Position numbers and translations under genes: made by a program. DNA of 64,000 nt from Papillibacter cinnamivorans DSM 12816 (GTDB taxonomy: Bacteria; Bacillota; Clostridia; Oscillospirales; Oscillospiraceae). Below the pieces are notes generated by a model, which saw only the letters and a program-made list of their open reading frames with translations, ran no database searches and was not told the DNA's origin. Shown here in pieces: positions 8,625 to 18,712 of this stretch. The stretch's first letter is position 1, and the number at the start of each line of letters is the position of its first letter. Location of the stretch: assembly GCF_900176335.1 (NCBI RefSeq), contig NZ_FWXW01000001.1, forward strand, positions 310,001-374,000. Direction: 5' to 3'.

Positions 8625-9206
8625 ATGAGTTTAGTTCCTTATGTAGTAGAGCAGACAAACCGGGGAGAGCGGTCCTACGATATTTTTTCCCGTCTTTTGA
8701 ACGACAGGATCGTCTTTTTATCCGAAGAGGTCAATGACACCACGGCAAGCCTTGTGGTGGCCCAGCTTCTGTATCTGGAAGCCCAGGACCCCGACAAGGA
8801 CATCCAGTTTTATATCAACAGCCCCGGCGGCTCCGTCACCTCGGGCATGGCTATTTACGACACGATGCAGTACATCAAGCCCGACGTGTCCACCATCTGC
8901 ATCGGCATGGCGGCCAGCATGGGGGCGTTCCTGCTCTCCAGCGGCGCCAAGGGCAAGCGCATCGCCCTGCCCAACGCGGAGATCCTGATCCATCAGCCTT
9001 CGGGCGGCGCCAAGGGGCAGGCGACGGACATAGAAATCCACGCCGAGCATATCATAAGGATGAAAAAGCGCCTCAACGCCATCCTGGCCCAGAACACGGG
9101 CAAACCCGTGGAGGAGGTCACCCGGGACAGCGAGCGGGACTTCTTTATGACCGCCGAGGAAGCCCAGAATTACGGCATCATAGACAAGATTATCTACAAG
9201 CGCTGA
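8625..9206 (+). CDS. clpP: ATP-dependent Clp protease proteolytic subunit
   Basis: Serine peptidase that forms the two-ring proteolytic chamber working with ClpX or ClpC. The catalytic triad is at canonical positions: S98 in [12 protein letters not shown]123 in LIHQPSGG and D172 in SERDFFM. The N-terminus [20 protein letters not shown] is typical. GAAGGGAG precedes the ATG at 8625. clpX follows after 103 bases. The 40 bases around its start closely resemble those before livF at about 33950-33984. Confidence 0.96.
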   Translation: MSLVPYVVEQTNRGERSYDIFSRLLNDRIVFLSEEVNDTTASLVVAQLLYLEAQDPDKDIQFYINSPGGSVTSGMAIYDTMQYIKPDVSTICIGMAASMGAFLLSSGAKGKRIALPNAEILIHQPSGGAKGQATDIEIHAEHIIRMKKRLNAILAQNTGKPVEEVTRDSERDFFMTAEEAQNYGIIDKIIYKR

Positions 9207-9309
9207 CGGCTCCCGGAGGCGTCTTCTCCGGGCGTATAGGCGCTGTTTCCGGATGGAACGGAATGCATCCGGCCCCCGCCGGGCGGCCCCGGCAGAAAGA
9301 AAGGGTTCC

Positions 9310-10623
9310 ATGACCAAGAACGAAGACAAAAAAACCGTCCGTTGCTCCTTCTGCGGCAAGCACCAGGAGCAGGTTTCCCGCATCATCGCGGGTCCGGGCG
9401 CATATATCTGCAACGAGTGCGTGCAGCTTTGCGTGAGCATTTTGAACGACGGACTCCAGGAGGACGAGGAAGAGACCTTTGTGGAGGATGAGCTGTCCGG
9501 CCTGCCGTCCCCGAAAGACATCAAGGAGATTCTGGACGACTATGTGGTGGGGCAGGACGAGGCGAAAATCAGCCTTGCCGTGGCGGTTTACAACCACTAC
9601 AAGCGGGTCTACCTGGGCGGCGGGGGAGACGTGGAGCTCCAGAAAAGCAACATCCTCATGCTCGGCCCCACGGGCAGCGGCAAGACCTTGCTTGCCCAGA
9701 CCCTCGCCAAGATCCTGAAGGTGCCCTTCGCCATTGCCGACGCCACCACTTTAACCGAAGCCGGCTACGTGGGCGAGGACGTGGAGAACATCCTCCTGCG
9801 CCTTCTCCAGACCGCCGACTACGACGTGGAGGCCGCCGAGCACGGCATCATTTACATCGACGAAATGGATAAAATCGCGCGGAAGAGCGAAAACGTGTCC
9901 ATCACCCGGGACGTGAGCGGGGAAGGCGTCCAGCAGGCCCTTCTGAAGATCCTGGAGGGCACGGTGGCAAACGTTCCGCCCCAGGGCGGGCGCAAGCATC
10001 CCCATCAGGAGTTTATCCAGATCAACACCACCAATATCCTCTTTATCTGCGGCGGCGCTTTCGACGGGATCGACAAGATCATTGAAAAACGCCTGGATAA
10101 GAGCGCCATCGGCTTCGGCGCGGAAATTGAAAGCCGGAAGCAGAAGGACCTGGGGAAGGTGCTGAAAAACGTCCAGCCCCACGATCTGCTCAAATACGGC
10201 ATCATCCCCGAGCTGGTGGGCCGGCTTCCCGTTATCGTGACCCTGGAATCCCTGGACCGGCCGCAGCTGGTGAACATCCTCACAGAGCCCAAAAACGCTC
10301 TGGTAAAACAGTATAAAAAGCTCCTGGAGTATGACGGCGTGACCCTGGACTTCGACCGGGAAGCCCTGGAAGCGGCCGCCGACCTGGCCATCGCCCGGGG
10401 AATCGGGGCCCGGGGCCTGCGGGCCGTCCTGGAAAACGTCATGACCCGCGTCATGTACGACATCCCCTCCGACCCCACCATTGAAACCGTGGCGGTGGAC
10501 GCCGCCTGCGTCCGTGGCGAGGGTTCCCCCCGGGTTGTCCGCAATCCCGACAAAAAAAGCCTGCCCGTTTCCAGGCTCAAAACCCGGAGCAAGGCGCCTA
10601 AAAAACGGAGCAACGTGTCCTGA
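9310..10623 (+). CDS. clpX: ATP-dependent Clp protease ATP-binding subunit ClpX
   Basis: AAA+ unfoldase that feeds tagged substrates to ClpP. The N-terminal zinc-binding domain has C12, C15, C34 and C37; Walker A is GPTGSGKT at 119-126, the pore loop GYVG is at 152-155, and Walker B is IIYIDEMDK. The ClpP-contacting tripeptide region lies in the insert near [17 protein letters not shown]. The start at 9310 was chosen because the family begins a few residues before the zinc domain; an in-frame ATG at 9253 would add 19 arginine- and proline-rich residues. A terminator follows. Confidence 0.95.
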   Translation: MTKNEDKKTVRCSFCGKHQEQVSRIIAGPGAYICNECVQLCVSILNDGLQEDEEETFVEDELSGLPSPKDIKEILDDYVVGQDEAKISLAVAVYNHYKRVYLGGGGDVELQKSNILMLGPTGSGKTLLAQTLAKILKVPFAIADATTLTEAGYVGEDVENILLRLLQTADYDVEAAEHGIIYIDEMDKIARKSENVSITRDVSGEGVQQALLKILEGTVANVPPQGGRKHPHQEFIQINTTNILFICGGAFDGIDKIIEKRLDKSAIGFGAEIESRKQKDLGKVLKNVQPHDLLKYGIIPELVGRLPVIVTLESLDRPQLVNILTEPKNALVKQYKKLLEYDGVTLDFDREALEAAADLAIARGIGARGLRAVLENVMTRVMYDIPSDPTIETVAVDAACVRGEGSPRVVRNPDKKSLPVSRLKTRSKAPKKRSNVS

Positions 10624-10666
10624 CGGCAGTTTCAGGGCAAATTCGTTACCCCTCTTCGAGCATTCG

Positions 10667-10721
10667 GCCGCATGACGCGGCATGCCGTCGACGCTGAGGC
10701 ATGTCTTGTCATGCGGCTTTT
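10667..10721 (+). terminator. Terminator between clpX and lon
   Basis: GCCGCATGAC (10667-10676) pairs perfectly with GTCATGCGGC (10708-10717), followed by TTTT. The 31-nt loop contains a further small stem. Confidence 0.75.
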
Positions 10722-10788
10722 CGTCTCTCTGTCCGCCGCCGGAATCTTTCCGGACCTTCCACTCTCATGGTGAGAAAGGAGTGTTACC

Positions 10789-13212
10789 ATGAATAAACCC
10801 CTTCCCATTGAAACTATGCCCATGCTCGCCCTTCGCGGGCTGACCATTTTCCCCAACATGCTCCTCCACTTCGACGTGGGCCGGGATATTTCCATCCGGG
10901 CGCTGGACGAGGCCATGTCCTCCGGCCAAAAGATCTTTCTGGTCGCCCAGCGGGAGATTGCCACCGAGACTCCGGAGGAATCCGATCTGTTTCGGATCGG
11001 CACCATTTCCAATGTCCGCCAGATCCTGCGCCTGCCCGGAGACGCCGTGCGAGTCATGGTGGAGGGCAAACAGCGGGGAAAACTCCTGGGCCTCGAGCAG
11101 ACCTCGCCCTATTTTCTGGCCCGGGTGGAGGAACTCTCCTCGGAGGAAACCCCGAAAATGACGGTGCGGGCCGAGGCCATGCTCCGCCGCTGCTATGCTC
11201 TGTTCCAGGAATACGCGGAGCTCGCCCCCAAGATGACCCCCGACGTAATGCTCAACGTGGTGTCCGGCCAGGACCCGGGCTATGTCGCCGATTATATCGC
11301 CCAGAACATCGCCGTCAAGCACAGGGATAAACAGGCGATCCTGGAGGAGCTGCACCCCATCTCCCGCCTGAAGCTCATTAACGATATCCTCCAGCGGGAG
11401 ATCGAAATCCTCACCCTGGAGCACGACCTGCAGAACAAAATCCGGGAGCATATCGGCAAAAACCAGCGGGACTATATCCTCAAGGAACAGATCAAGGTCC
11501 TTCAAGGCGAGCTGGAGGAGGGCGGGAGCACCCCGGGGGACGATACCGGCTCCCGGCCCGAGGAGTACCGCAGCCGGATCTTAAAGCTGCGCCTGTCCAG
11601 AGAAACCGAGGAAAAACTCCTCAAGGAAGTCGCCCGCATGTCCCGCCAACCCTTCGGTTCCTCCGAGCTCGCGGTGGTCCAGAACTATCTGGACGCCGTT
11701 TTGGAGCTTCCCTGGAACAAATACTCCAAAGAACGCGTGGACGTGGCCGCCGCCCGGAAAATCCTGGACAGCGACCACTACGGCCTGGAAAAGGTCAAGG
11801 AGCGCATCCTGGAGTTCCTCGCGGTGCGTCAGCTGGCCCCCGACCTGAAGGGCCAGATCCTCTGCCTGGTGGGCCCACCCGGCGTGGGCAAGACCTCCGT
11901 GGCCGTTTCCGTGGCCAAAGCTCTGAACCGGAAGCTGGCGAGGCTGTCTCTGGGCGGCGTCCGGGACGAGGCGGACATCCGCGGCCACCGGAAGACTTAC
12001 GTGGGCGCCATGCCCGGCCGCATCATGACCGCCGTCCGCCAGGGCGGCACCATGAATCCCCTGATGCTTTTAGACGAGATCGACAAGCTGGGCTCCGACG
12101 GCAGGGGAGACCCCTCCTCGGCCCTTCTGGAGGTGCTGGACGCCGAGCAGAACAGCGCTTTCCGGGATCATTTTCTGGAGATCCCCTTCGATCTGTCCAG
12201 CGTCATGTTCATCACCACCGCCAACACCACCGAGACCATTCCGCGGCCCCTTCTGGACCGCATGGAGGTCATTGAGCTCACCAGCTATACCGACGAGGAA
12301 AAGCTTCAGATCGCAAAGCGCCACCTGCTGCCCAAACAGATGAAGAAGCACGGGCTGAAACGGAACGTCCTGCGTGTGTCCGACGACGCGGTGCGGGAAA
12401 TCATCTCCGGATACACCCGGGAGTCCGGCGTCCGGCTCCTGGAACGGGAGTTGGCTGCGGTCTGCCGGAAGGCGGCCATGGCCGTGGTTTCCGGAGAGGC
12501 TTCCAGACTTTCCGTCACGGCGGAAAACCTGGAGCAATACCTGGGCGTGCGGAAATTCCACCCGGAGCGCCGCAGCAGCAAGCGGGAAGTGGGCGTGGTC
12601 ACCGGCCTCGCCTGGACCAGCGTGGGCGGCGAGATCCTGGAGGTGGAGGTCAACATTGTGGAGGGCACCGGCAAGATCGAGCTCACAGGCAATCTGGGAG
12701 ACGTGATGAAGGAGTCCGCCAAGGCCGCAATGTCCTATATCCGCAGCCGCGCCCAGGCCCTGGGCGTCGATCCCGAGTTTTACAAGAACCGGGACATCCA
12801 CGTGCACTTCCCGGAGGGCGCGGTCCCCAAGGACGGCCCCTCCGCCGGCATCACCATCGCCACCGCCATGGTCTCCGCCCTCACCGATACGCCGGTGCGC
12901 CGGGACATCGCCATGACGGGGGAGATCACCCTGCGCGGCCGGGTGCTTCCCATCGGCGGTCTCAAGGAAAAGACCATGGCCGCCCTCCGTTCGGGGGTGA
13001 AGACCGTGATCCTCCCGGCGGAAAACGAAAAAGACCTGGAGGAGATCGACCAGACCGTGAGAAATTCCCTGCACTTCGTTCTGGTGGAGCATATCGACGC
13101 GGTTCTGGCCGAGGCTCTCTACTCCTTTAAGCTGATCCAGGGCGACCCGGAGGAACCCTCCTTCCGGTGCCCCGGCGCGGATCCCGACGTGGGCGTCCCC
13201 CTGAAGCAGTGA
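10789..13212 (+). CDS. lon: ATP-dependent endopeptidase La (Lon)
   Basis: AAA+ serine-lysine protease that degrades misfolded and regulatory proteins. The N-terminal substrate-binding LON domain starts with [14 protein letters not shown]. Walker A is GPPGVGKT at 362-369, Walker B is MLLDEIDK, and the catalytic dyad is S685 in KDGPSAG with K728 in GGLKEKT. 807 residues, typical of LonA. AGAAAGGAG lies before the ATG. engB follows 40 bases downstream, as in B. subtilis (lonA-ysxC). Confidence 0.96.
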   Translation: MNKPLPIETMPMLALRGLTIFPNMLLHFDVGRDISIRALDEAMSSGQKIFLVAQREIATETPEESDLFRIGTISNVRQILRLPGDAVRVMVEGKQRGKLLGLEQTSPYFLARVEELSSEETPKMTVRAEAMLRRCYALFQEYAELAPKMTPDVMLNVVSGQDPGYVADYIAQNIAVKHRDKQAILEELHPISRLKLINDILQREIEILTLEHDLQNKIREHIGKNQRDYILKEQIKVLQGELEEGGSTPGDDTGSRPEEYRSRILKLRLSRETEEKLLKEVARMSRQPFGSSELAVVQNYLDAVLELPWNKYSKERVDVAAARKILDSDHYGLEKVKERILEFLAVRQLAPDLKGQILCLVGPPGVGKTSVAVSVAKALNRKLARLSLGGVRDEADIRGHRKTYVGAMPGRIMTAVRQGGTMNPLMLLDEIDKLGSDGRGDPSSALLEVLDAEQNSAFRDHFLEIPFDLSSVMFITTANTTETIPRPLLDRMEVIELTSYTDEEKLQIAKRHLLPKQMKKHGLKRNVLRVSDDAVREIISGYTRESGVRLLERELAAVCRKAAMAVVSGEASRLSVTAENLEQYLGVRKFHPERRSSKREVGVVTGLAWTSVGGEILEVEVNIVEGTGKIELTGNLGDVMKESAKAAMSYIRSRAQALGVDPEFYKNRDIHVHFPEGAVPKDGPSAGITIATAMVSALTDTPVRRDIAMTGEITLRGRVLPIGGLKEKTMAALRSGVKTVILPAENEKDLEEIDQTVRNSLHFVLVEHIDAVLAEALYSFKLIQGDPEEPSFRCPGADPDVGVPLKQ

Positions 13213-13252
13213 CGTCCCATCCTCTGCAAATGAAACGGTCATGGAGGAAATG

Positions 13253-13840
13253 ATGAACTTTCAGAACGCGCAGTTTATCCTCTCCGCGGCGCGGCCCGGG
13301 GACTTTCCCTCGGATGGTCTGCCCCAGGTGGTCTTCGCCGGCCGCTCCAACGTGGGCAAGTCCTCCGTCATCAACTGCCTCCTGGGCCGGAGAAATCTGG
13401 CCCGGGTGGGCTCCAGCCCGGGAAAAACCGCCCACGTGAACTATTTTAAAATCGATGGGCGCTTTTATTTCGTGGACCTTCCCGGGTACGGCTACGCCAA
13501 AGTCTCCCGGCAGGAAAAAGATCGCTGGAGGGCGCTGGTGGGAGCGTATTTCGCCGACCCATCCCGGGTAGCGCTGGGCATTCTCGTGGTGGACGCGCGG
13601 CATAAGCCCACCGAGGACGACCGTCTCATGGCGAGCTGGTTTCAGGAAACGGGCCGCCCCTTTGTCGTAGCGGCCAATAAAACCGATAAACTCAGCGCCT
13701 CAGAACTTGCTCCGGCGCTCTCTCTCATCGCTGAAACACTGGAGCTGGAGGAAGCCTCGCTGCTGCCCTTTTCCGCCCGGACGGGAACGTCCAGGGAAGT
13801 TCTCCTGTCCCGGATTAATATCTGCCTTTCAAAACCATAA
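13253..13840 (+). CDS. engB: Ribosome biogenesis GTP-binding protein EngB (YsxC/YihA)
   Basis: Small essential GTPase for 50S subunit assembly. It has the P-loop GRSNVGKSS, the switch-II DLPGYGYA and the NKTDK base-recognition motif. Three in-frame ATGs occur at 13241, 13250 and 13253. The GGAGG at 13243-13247 cannot serve the first, so 13253 is preferred and gives MNFQNAQF, matching the family N-terminus. About 195 residues. It directly follows lon. Confidence 0.94.
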   Translation: MNFQNAQFILSAARPGDFPSDGLPQVVFAGRSNVGKSSVINCLLGRRNLARVGSSPGKTAHVNYFKIDGRFYFVDLPGYGYAKVSRQEKDRWRALVGAYFADPSRVALGILVVDARHKPTEDDRLMASWFQETGRPFVVAANKTDKLSASELAPALSLIAETLELEEASLLPFSARTGTSREVLLSRINICLSKP

Positions 13841-13895
13841 ATCTTCCCGACAGGGGAGAGCGGGGAAATAAACGCAGCGGTAGGGAGATGTAAAA

Positions 13896-14654
13896 ATGAA
13901 ATATGTGCGCATTCTGAAAAACAATCGCCCCGTGTGGGGCCTGCTGGAAGGGGATCGGATCAGAACTCTCCTCTGTCCGCCTTACGATACCGTCGCCCCC
14001 GACGGCGACACCGTTCCCTTGCGGGAAGCCGTTCTTCTGGCCCCCTGCGAACCCACGAAGCTGGTCTGCGTGGGAAAAAACTATCACGACCACGTGCTGG
14101 AGCTTCACGGGGACGAGGCGCCCCCCACGCATCCCATCTTATTTCTCAAGGGACCCAACGCCCTGGCAAATCCCGGGGATACGATATCCTGCCCGCCTTT
14201 TGTAAAGCGCCTGGATTACGAGGGTGAACTGGCCTTCGTTATCAGAAAAACGGCGAAAAACGTAAAGGCCAAGGATGCCTTTGCGTACATACTGGGCTAC
14301 ACCTGCTTAAACGATATCACCGCCCGGGACGTGCAGCAGTTGGACGTGCAGTGGACGCGCGCCAAGTCCATGGACGGCTTCGCCCCCGTGGGACCTCTGC
14401 TCACCGACGAGGTGGACCCCTCCGCCCTGCAGATCCAGACCCGATTAAACGGCGTCGTCCGTCAGGCTTCCAGCACCGCTCTCTTTATGACGGGCATCCC
14501 GGAAATGCTGGAGTTCATCACCGCCTCCATGACCCTGGTCCCCGGCGACCTGGTCACCACCGGCACCCCCGCGGGCATCGGCCCCATGGTCTCCGGCGAC
14601 GTCGTCGAGGTGGAAATCGGGGGCATCGGCGTCCTGCGAAACACCATCGCCTGA
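13896..14654 (+). CDS. Fumarylacetoacetate hydrolase family protein
   Basis: A 252-residue FAH-fold enzyme. The metal ligands are E109 and E111 in DYEGELAF and D140 in LNDITARD. CVGKNYHDH at about residues 58-66 and KGPNAL are the conserved lid and substrate-site signatures. Family members are acylpyruvases, oxaloacetate decarboxylases or hydratase/isomerases of aromatic meta-cleavage, and the specificity cannot be decided here. No aromatic pathway genes are adjacent, so a housekeeping acylpyruvase or oxaloacetate tautomerase/decarboxylase role is as likely. TAGGGAG precedes the ATG. A strong terminator follows. Confidence 0.85.
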   Translation: MKYVRILKNNRPVWGLLEGDRIRTLLCPPYDTVAPDGDTVPLREAVLLAPCEPTKLVCVGKNYHDHVLELHGDEAPPTHPILFLKGPNALANPGDTISCPPFVKRLDYEGELAFVIRKTAKNVKAKDAFAYILGYTCLNDITARDVQQLDVQWTRAKSMDGFAPVGPLLTDEVDPSALQIQTRLNGVVRQASSTALFMTGIPEMLEFITASMTLVPGDLVTTGTPAGIGPMVSGDVVEVEIGGIGVLRNTIA

Positions 14655-14670
14655 GTTGAGCTATAAATCT

Positions 14671-14706
14671 GTCCTCCCTTTCAAAAGGGAGGACTTGCTT
14701 TCTTTT
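14671..14706 (+). terminator. Rho-independent terminator after the FAH gene
   Basis: GTCCTCCCTTT pairs with AAAGGGAGGAC over a very short loop and is followed by TTGCTTTCTTTTT. It is 16 bases after the stop codon. Confidence 0.88.
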
Positions 14707-14971
14707 TACTGAATCCCCAGCAGTATATCAAAAGTATTTTCAGAAGCGCTCTCTAAGTTAACATAATAATTCTAAGCGCATATAACTATTCCTCTCAAAC
14801 GCCCCACAGACTTGGTTTTTCAGTCCTATTGAGCCCCACAACTCAAAACCCGGAGAGCTCCGATCGCGGGCTGAAAAACAGACCTCTTGCCGCAGAGCTG
14901 TCCGTGCGTTCGCAACTGCCGAAAGTCAGTCACTGATTGAAAGCGCCCACAAGAGCACCCTCCATGGGAAT

Positions 14972-15186
14972 CCAAAGGGGCCGGAGCCCCTTGGTTTGCT
15001 TTTCGTGCCTTTTCCCAAAACGGAAAAGGCACCCCAGCGGAGCGCCGAGCTCCGTCCAAACCTTTCGTAAAAAATCAGACACAAAAAGTTACCCCCAGCG
15101 GGGAGCGCGCCGCTCCTGTCCAAGCTCCCGTAAAAACAAGCATGCAAAATGAAAAATCCCCCAGCGGAGCATCCCCGCTTTCGTCT
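14972..15186. repeat. Structured intergenic repeat: two hairpins plus three degenerate ~61-66-bp units
   Basis: Two perfect hairpins come first: CCAAAGGGGC with GCCCCTTGG (14972-14994), and GTGCCTTTTCC with GGAAAAGGCAC (15005-15032). Three related units then each begin with CCCAGCG at 15033, 15094 and 15160 (periods 61 and 66). Each contains a GGAGC/GCTCC-type stem followed by GTCC or GTC and then a short A-rich stretch. The units are diverged from one another. The layout resembles a dispersed intergenic element rather than a gene. Confidence 0.6.
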
Positions 15187-15239
15187 TGTAATCGCCCCCG
15201 TTTCTTGATATACTGAATAAATAATAAAGCTTCCATACG

Positions 15240-15272
15240 CCCGCCCCGGACCGGCGAAGGGCGGCGGGTTTT
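15240..15272 (+). terminator. Terminator-like hairpin before the M50 protease
   Basis: CCCGCC (15240-15245) pairs with GGCGGG (15263-15268), followed by TTTT. No coding gene ends immediately before it, so it may end transcription from the repeat region or act as a leader element of the following gene. Confidence 0.45.
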
Positions 15273-15304
15273 AACCATTCCTCGCCGGAGAATCGGGTCT
15301 TTCG

Positions 15305-15979
15305 TTGAACGCTATATCCTCTTTTTTGAACGGCTTTGACCTGTCCGCGCTTTCGGAGCTTATTGCGAGAGCGGCGGCGGTCCTCATCTGCCTGAGCTTC
15401 CACGAGCTCAGCCACGGGCTGGTTGCCTACTGGCTGGGCGATCCCACGGCCAAGCGCCAGGGACGTATCTCCATAAACCCCCTTCGCCATCTGGATTTCT
15501 TCGGCACCATCATGATGCTTCTGGTGGGTTTCGGCTGGGCAAAGCCCGTCCCGGTGGATATGCGGTACTTCAAGCACCCCAAGCGGGGCATGGCGGCCAC
15601 CGCCTTGGCGGGCCCCATATCCAACCTGTTTCTTGCCTTCGTCTCTCTCTTTTTTGTAGCCGTTCTCCTGCCTTATACGGATCAGAGCGGCGTGCGTGCC
15701 GTCTTCGAGTTTCTCATCATGCTCGCTTCTCTGAACGTGGGCCTGGGAGTTTTCAACCTCATTCCGATCCCCCCGCTGGACGGCTCCAAGGTTCTCTACG
15801 CCATCTTTCCGGACCGGGCGTACTACACCATACTGCGCTACGAGCGCTTTACCATGATTTTTCTCATGATCGGCCTGTATCTGGGCTGGTTTGACACGCC
15901 CCTCTTCGCGCTTCACGGCTTTGTTTTCGACCGGCTGTGGGACGCCGCGAGCTTTATTCCCGGCCTCTTTTACAGATGA
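15305..15979 (+). CDS. Site-2 protease family protein (peptidase M50)
   Basis: Integral membrane zinc metalloprotease of the short S2P group (YwhC-like). The zinc motif is HELSH at 33-37 in a hydrophobic helix, and the third ligand is D159 in NLIPIPPLDGSK. Four to six hydrophobic helices are visible. Typical size is about 220 residues. The start codon is an inferred TTG at 15305 with no strong ribosome binding site, so the true start is uncertain. The gene precedes scpA-scpB, a common clostridial order. Substrates of this subgroup are unknown. Confidence 0.86.
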   Translation: MNAISSFLNGFDLSALSELIARAAAVLICLSFHELSHGLVAYWLGDPTAKRQGRISINPLRHLDFFGTIMMLLVGFGWAKPVPVDMRYFKHPKRGMAATALAGPISNLFLAFVSLFFVAVLLPYTDQSGVRAVFEFLIMLASLNVGLGVFNLIPIPPLDGSKVLYAIFPDRAYYTILRYERFTMIFLMIGLYLGWFDTPLFALHGFVFDRLWDAASFIPGLFYR

Positions 15980-16028
15980 ATCCCCGTCCGGCCGTGATAC
16001 CGCCGGGTGACACCAAAGGAGCGACAGA

Positions 16029-16811
16029 ATGGACACTCCCGTTTTCAAGCTGGAAAAGGTGGTCCGCGCCCGCAGGGAATCCATGGAGGATTTCGAGGGG
16101 CCGCTGGATCTGATCTTATATCTCCTGGGAAAAAATAAAATCGAGATTCAGGATCTTCGCGTCTCCCTCATCCTGGACCAGTACCTGGAGTACCTGGAAG
16201 AGCGCAAGGAGCTGGACATGGAGATCGCCAGCGACTTTGTCGCCATGGCCTCCCATCTTCTGTACATAAAGACCCGCATGCTCCTGTCGGAGCAGGACGA
16301 GGAGGCCCTGTCCGAGATGGACGAGCTGAAGCGTTCCCTGGAGGAGCGGCGCAGCGCCGAGCGGTACGAGGCCGTCCGGGCGGCGTGCCTTACCATGTCG
16401 CGGCTGGAAGAGCGGGGAAGGAGCATCCTGGTGAGAAAACCAGAGCCCCTTGGCAAACCCATCCGGTACTCCCACGGAAAAGAAGAACTCACCGCGTCTC
16501 TCGCGGAGGTCCTCCGGAGGTCCAAGGGCCGCCTTCCTCCTCCCGTCAGCTCCTTCGAGGGGATCGTTGGACGGGAAACCTACCCCGTGTCGGATAAGGC
16601 GGCCGAGATTGTGAAAAGGCTCCTATCATCGGGCAAAACGCGTTTTTTATCTCTGTTCCGGAGCAGCCGGAGCCGCTCGGAGATCGTCGCCACCTTTATA
16701 GCGGTGCTGGAGCTCTGCCGTACCAAGGCGGTGCGCCTGGCCGGTGCAGGCGCCGACTGTACGGTGGAGCGGACGGCTGCGGCGGAGGACAAGCCCGCCT
16801 GGAATTTTTAA
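16029..16811 (+). CDS. scpA: Segregation and condensation protein A
   Basis: Kleisin subunit of the bacterial SMC-ScpAB condensin, which compacts and segregates the chromosome. The DFEGPLDLILYLL segment near residues 22-34 is the family hallmark, followed by the IASDFVAMASHLLYIKTRMLL helix that binds SMC. A winged-helix C-terminus follows. AAAGGAG lies before the ATG. scpB starts 79 bases downstream. Confidence 0.95.
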   Translation: MDTPVFKLEKVVRARRESMEDFEGPLDLILYLLGKNKIEIQDLRVSLILDQYLEYLEERKELDMEIASDFVAMASHLLYIKTRMLLSEQDEEALSEMDELKRSLEERRSAERYEAVRAACLTMSRLEERGRSILVRKPEPLGKPIRYSHGKEELTASLAEVLRRSKGRLPPPVSSFEGIVGRETYPVSDKAAEIVKRLLSSGKTRFLSLFRSSRSRSEIVATFIAVLELCRTKAVRLAGAGADCTVERTAAAEDKPAWNF

Positions 16812-16890
16812 GGGAGGCCATAACGGAATCCCGAAGGTTCTCCGCCGCGCGGGAGAAAGCGCCGCAGCTTCGGGGGGATTGGAAAATAAT

Positions 16891-17475
16891 ATGGAAATCA
16901 AAGAAATAGAATCCGCCATTGAGGGTATCCTATTTGCGTCGGGCGACCCCGTGAGTACCGAACGCCTTTGCCAGGCTCTGGAACTGGACAAAAAGACGCT
17001 GGAAACCGTGGTGGACCGCCTGGCCGACTACTACCGGTTTGAGCGCCGGGGGATCCGACTTATCCGCCTGGACAACGCCTACCAGCTCTGTTCCGCCCCG
17101 GAGCAGGCGGATGCCATCCGCAGGGCCTTTGAAAGCCGAAAGCCGGCGAGCCTTTCCCGCTCGGCCCTGGAGGTTCTCACCATTGTGGCCTATTATCAGC
17201 CCGTCACCAGGGCCTATGTGGACCAGATCCGCGGCGTGGACAGCAGCTATACCGTGGGTCTTCTCCTGGAGCGGGATCTCATCGAGGAATGCGGCAGGCT
17301 CCAGGTCCCCGGCCGTCCCATCCTGTACCGCACCAACAAGAATTTCCTGCGCGCCTTCGGTCTGTCCTCTCTGGAGGATCTGCCCCCTCTTCCGGTTTCG
17401 GAGGACGGCCAGATCACCCTCCTGGATGCATCCGGGGAGAACGGCGATACCGGAGGGAGCGCTTCGGAGGAGTGA
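16891..17475 (+). CDS. scpB: Segregation and condensation protein B
   Basis: Winged-helix partner of ScpA in the SMC complex. It starts with the family-typical MEIKEIESAIEGILFASGDPV and contains the second winged-helix signature LSRSALEVLTIVAYYQPVTR. 194 residues. The ATG at 16891 fits the family N-terminus, although the ribosome binding site is weak (GGGGGGATTGG is somewhat far). DUF2953 begins two bases after the stop. Confidence 0.94.
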   Translation: MEIKEIESAIEGILFASGDPVSTERLCQALELDKKTLETVVDRLADYYRFERRGIRLIRLDNAYQLCSAPEQADAIRRAFESRKPASLSRSALEVLTIVAYYQPVTRAYVDQIRGVDSSYTVGLLLERDLIEECGRLQVPGRPILYRTNKNFLRAFGLSSLEDLPPLPVSEDGQITLLDASGENGDTGGSASEE

Positions 17476-17477
17476 GC

Positions 17478-18107
17478 ATGACCGTTTCTCCCATATGGAT
17501 CATACTGGGCGCCGTCCTTCTGGGCCTGCTCCTCCTGCTGCTCCTGCGCGTGGGGGTCGACCTGGAATACGGCGAAACCCTGACCCTCCGCCTGCGGGCG
17601 GGCCCCCTGCGCTTCACGCTCGCCCCCGGCAGGAAAAAGCCCCCGGCAAAAAAGAAGGAAAAGAAAGCCGTCCGGAAAGAAGAAAAGCCCGAGGCCGGAC
17701 TGAAAGACACGCTGGAAAAGACCAAGGAGTTTCTTCCTCTGGCCCTGGATACGGCGGGCCGCTTCCGGAAAAAACTCCGGATCGATCTTCTGATCCTGGA
17801 GATTACCGTCCGGGGCGCGGATCCTGCGGAGGCCGGAATCCTCTACGGCGGCCTTTCTGCCCTTCTGGGGGCGTCGCTGCCCGCCCTGGAAAACGCCTTT
17901 GATCTGCGAAAGCGGCGCATCGTGGCCCATTTGGACTTCACTCCCGGAAAACCCTCGGTCTATACCCATGCCGTGTTTTCCCTGGCTGTCTGGCAGGGCC
18001 TCGCCGTAGGTTTCCACTTCCTCATGGGATATCTGAAACTCCGCAGGGCGCGGAAAAGCCGCGCGGGGACGGAAAGCACTCCGTCCGCTTCTCCCGCCTC
18101 GTCCTGA
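17478..18107 (+). CDS. DUF2953 family membrane-anchored protein
   Basis: A 209-residue protein with one N-terminal membrane helix (about 7-23), a Lys-rich stretch (KKPPAKKKEKKAVRKEEK) near 54-72, and a conserved DLLILEITVRGADPAEAGILYGG core typical of DUF2953. In many spore formers this gene lies beside ytfJ, as here, and is thought to be sporulation-linked, but a molecular role is unknown. GGAGGAGTGAGC before the ATG gives a strong ribosome binding site. It is translationally adjacent to scpB. Confidence 0.82.
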   Translation: MTVSPIWIILGAVLLGLLLLLLLRVGVDLEYGETLTLRLRAGPLRFTLAPGRKKPPAKKKEKKAVRKEEKPEAGLKDTLEKTKEFLPLALDTAGRFRKKLRIDLLILEITVRGADPAEAGILYGGLSALLGASLPALENAFDLRKRRIVAHLDFTPGKPSVYTHAVFSLAVWQGLAVGFHFLMGYLKLRRARKSRAGTESTPSASPASS

Positions 18108-18161
18108 TACGCGTCCGAACAGAAATACAACAACATACTTGGAAAGTGAAGGTGGAATACT

Positions 18162-18554
18162 ATGGAACAGCATCCTATCGGCGATCTGATGGAAAAAACC
18201 ATGCAAAAAATCCGTGAAATGATAGACGTGAATACCATTGTCGGCAATCCAATCAACACCCTGGACGGGACCACGCTTATCCCCGTGTCCCGCGTAACCT
18301 TCGGCTTCGGTGCCGGCGGAGGAGACTATGCCGTAAAGGATTCCAAGCCCGGCGCGGACAACGGCTTCGGCGGCGGCAGCGGCGCGGGCGTCAACATTTC
18401 CCCCATCGCCTTTCTGGTGGTGAAGGACGGTTCGGTGAAGCTTTTAAACGTGGCGCCCCCCGCCAATACCACGGTGGACCGCGTCGTGGAGCTGGTCCCC
18501 GAGATCATTGACAAGATCAAGGAATTCACGGAAAAAGACAAGTTCGAAGACTGA
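18162..18554 (+). CDS. ytfJ: Spore germination protein GerW (YtfJ) family
   Basis: A 130-residue sporulation protein. The Gly-rich centre VTFGFGAGGGDY and GFGGGSGAGVNISPIAFLVV is diagnostic of the GerW/YtfJ family. In B. subtilis the family is made in the forespore and is needed for normal germination with some nutrients. It follows the DUF2953 gene and precedes the dacF-type gene, making a small sporulation group. Confidence 0.92.
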   Translation: MEQHPIGDLMEKTMQKIREMIDVNTIVGNPINTLDGTTLIPVSRVTFGFGAGGGDYAVKDSKPGADNGFGGGSGAGVNISPIAFLVVKDGSVKLLNVAPPANTTVDRVVELVPEIIDKIKEFTEKDKFED

Positions 18555-18643
18555 GAAACGCAGGCTGTTCCCGCCTCGGCGCCGCGGTTCTCAACGCGCC
18601 TCCCGGCGGAGAAAAATCCCTCTTTTTGGCTCCTTTTCTCGAC

Positions 18644-18672
18644 GGATAATGGAGGTTTTTACACGTATAATA
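18644..18672 (+). promoter_or_regulatory. Promoter for the dacF-type gene, possibly forespore sigma
   Basis: A TATAATA box lies at 18666-18672, with GGATA 17 bases upstream. TATAAT fits sigma-A, but the -35 region does not. GGATA-N17-TATAATA is close to the sigma-G/sigma-F style GHATR-N18-CATWMTA, which would suit a DacF gene next to ytfJ. The sigma assignment is an inference. Confidence 0.35.
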
Positions 18673-18712
18673 GTGTCATCCGCGCGTAAACTGGTACCGG
18701 GTGATACGATCC

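Larger units (their letters stand above)
14655..15304. other. 650-base intergenic region with no gene
   Basis: No credible coding sequence. After the terminator comes an AT-rich 100 bases, then a densely structured segment (14972-15186, listed separately), and finally a GC hairpin with a TTTT tail at 15240-15272. Short open frames on both strands have no ribosome binding sites and follow the repeat structure. Confidence 0.7.

Noticed and set aside
14826-15278. Short open frames on both strands in the 650-base gap
   Set aside because: They run through the hairpin repeats, have no start-site support and no recognisable domain.
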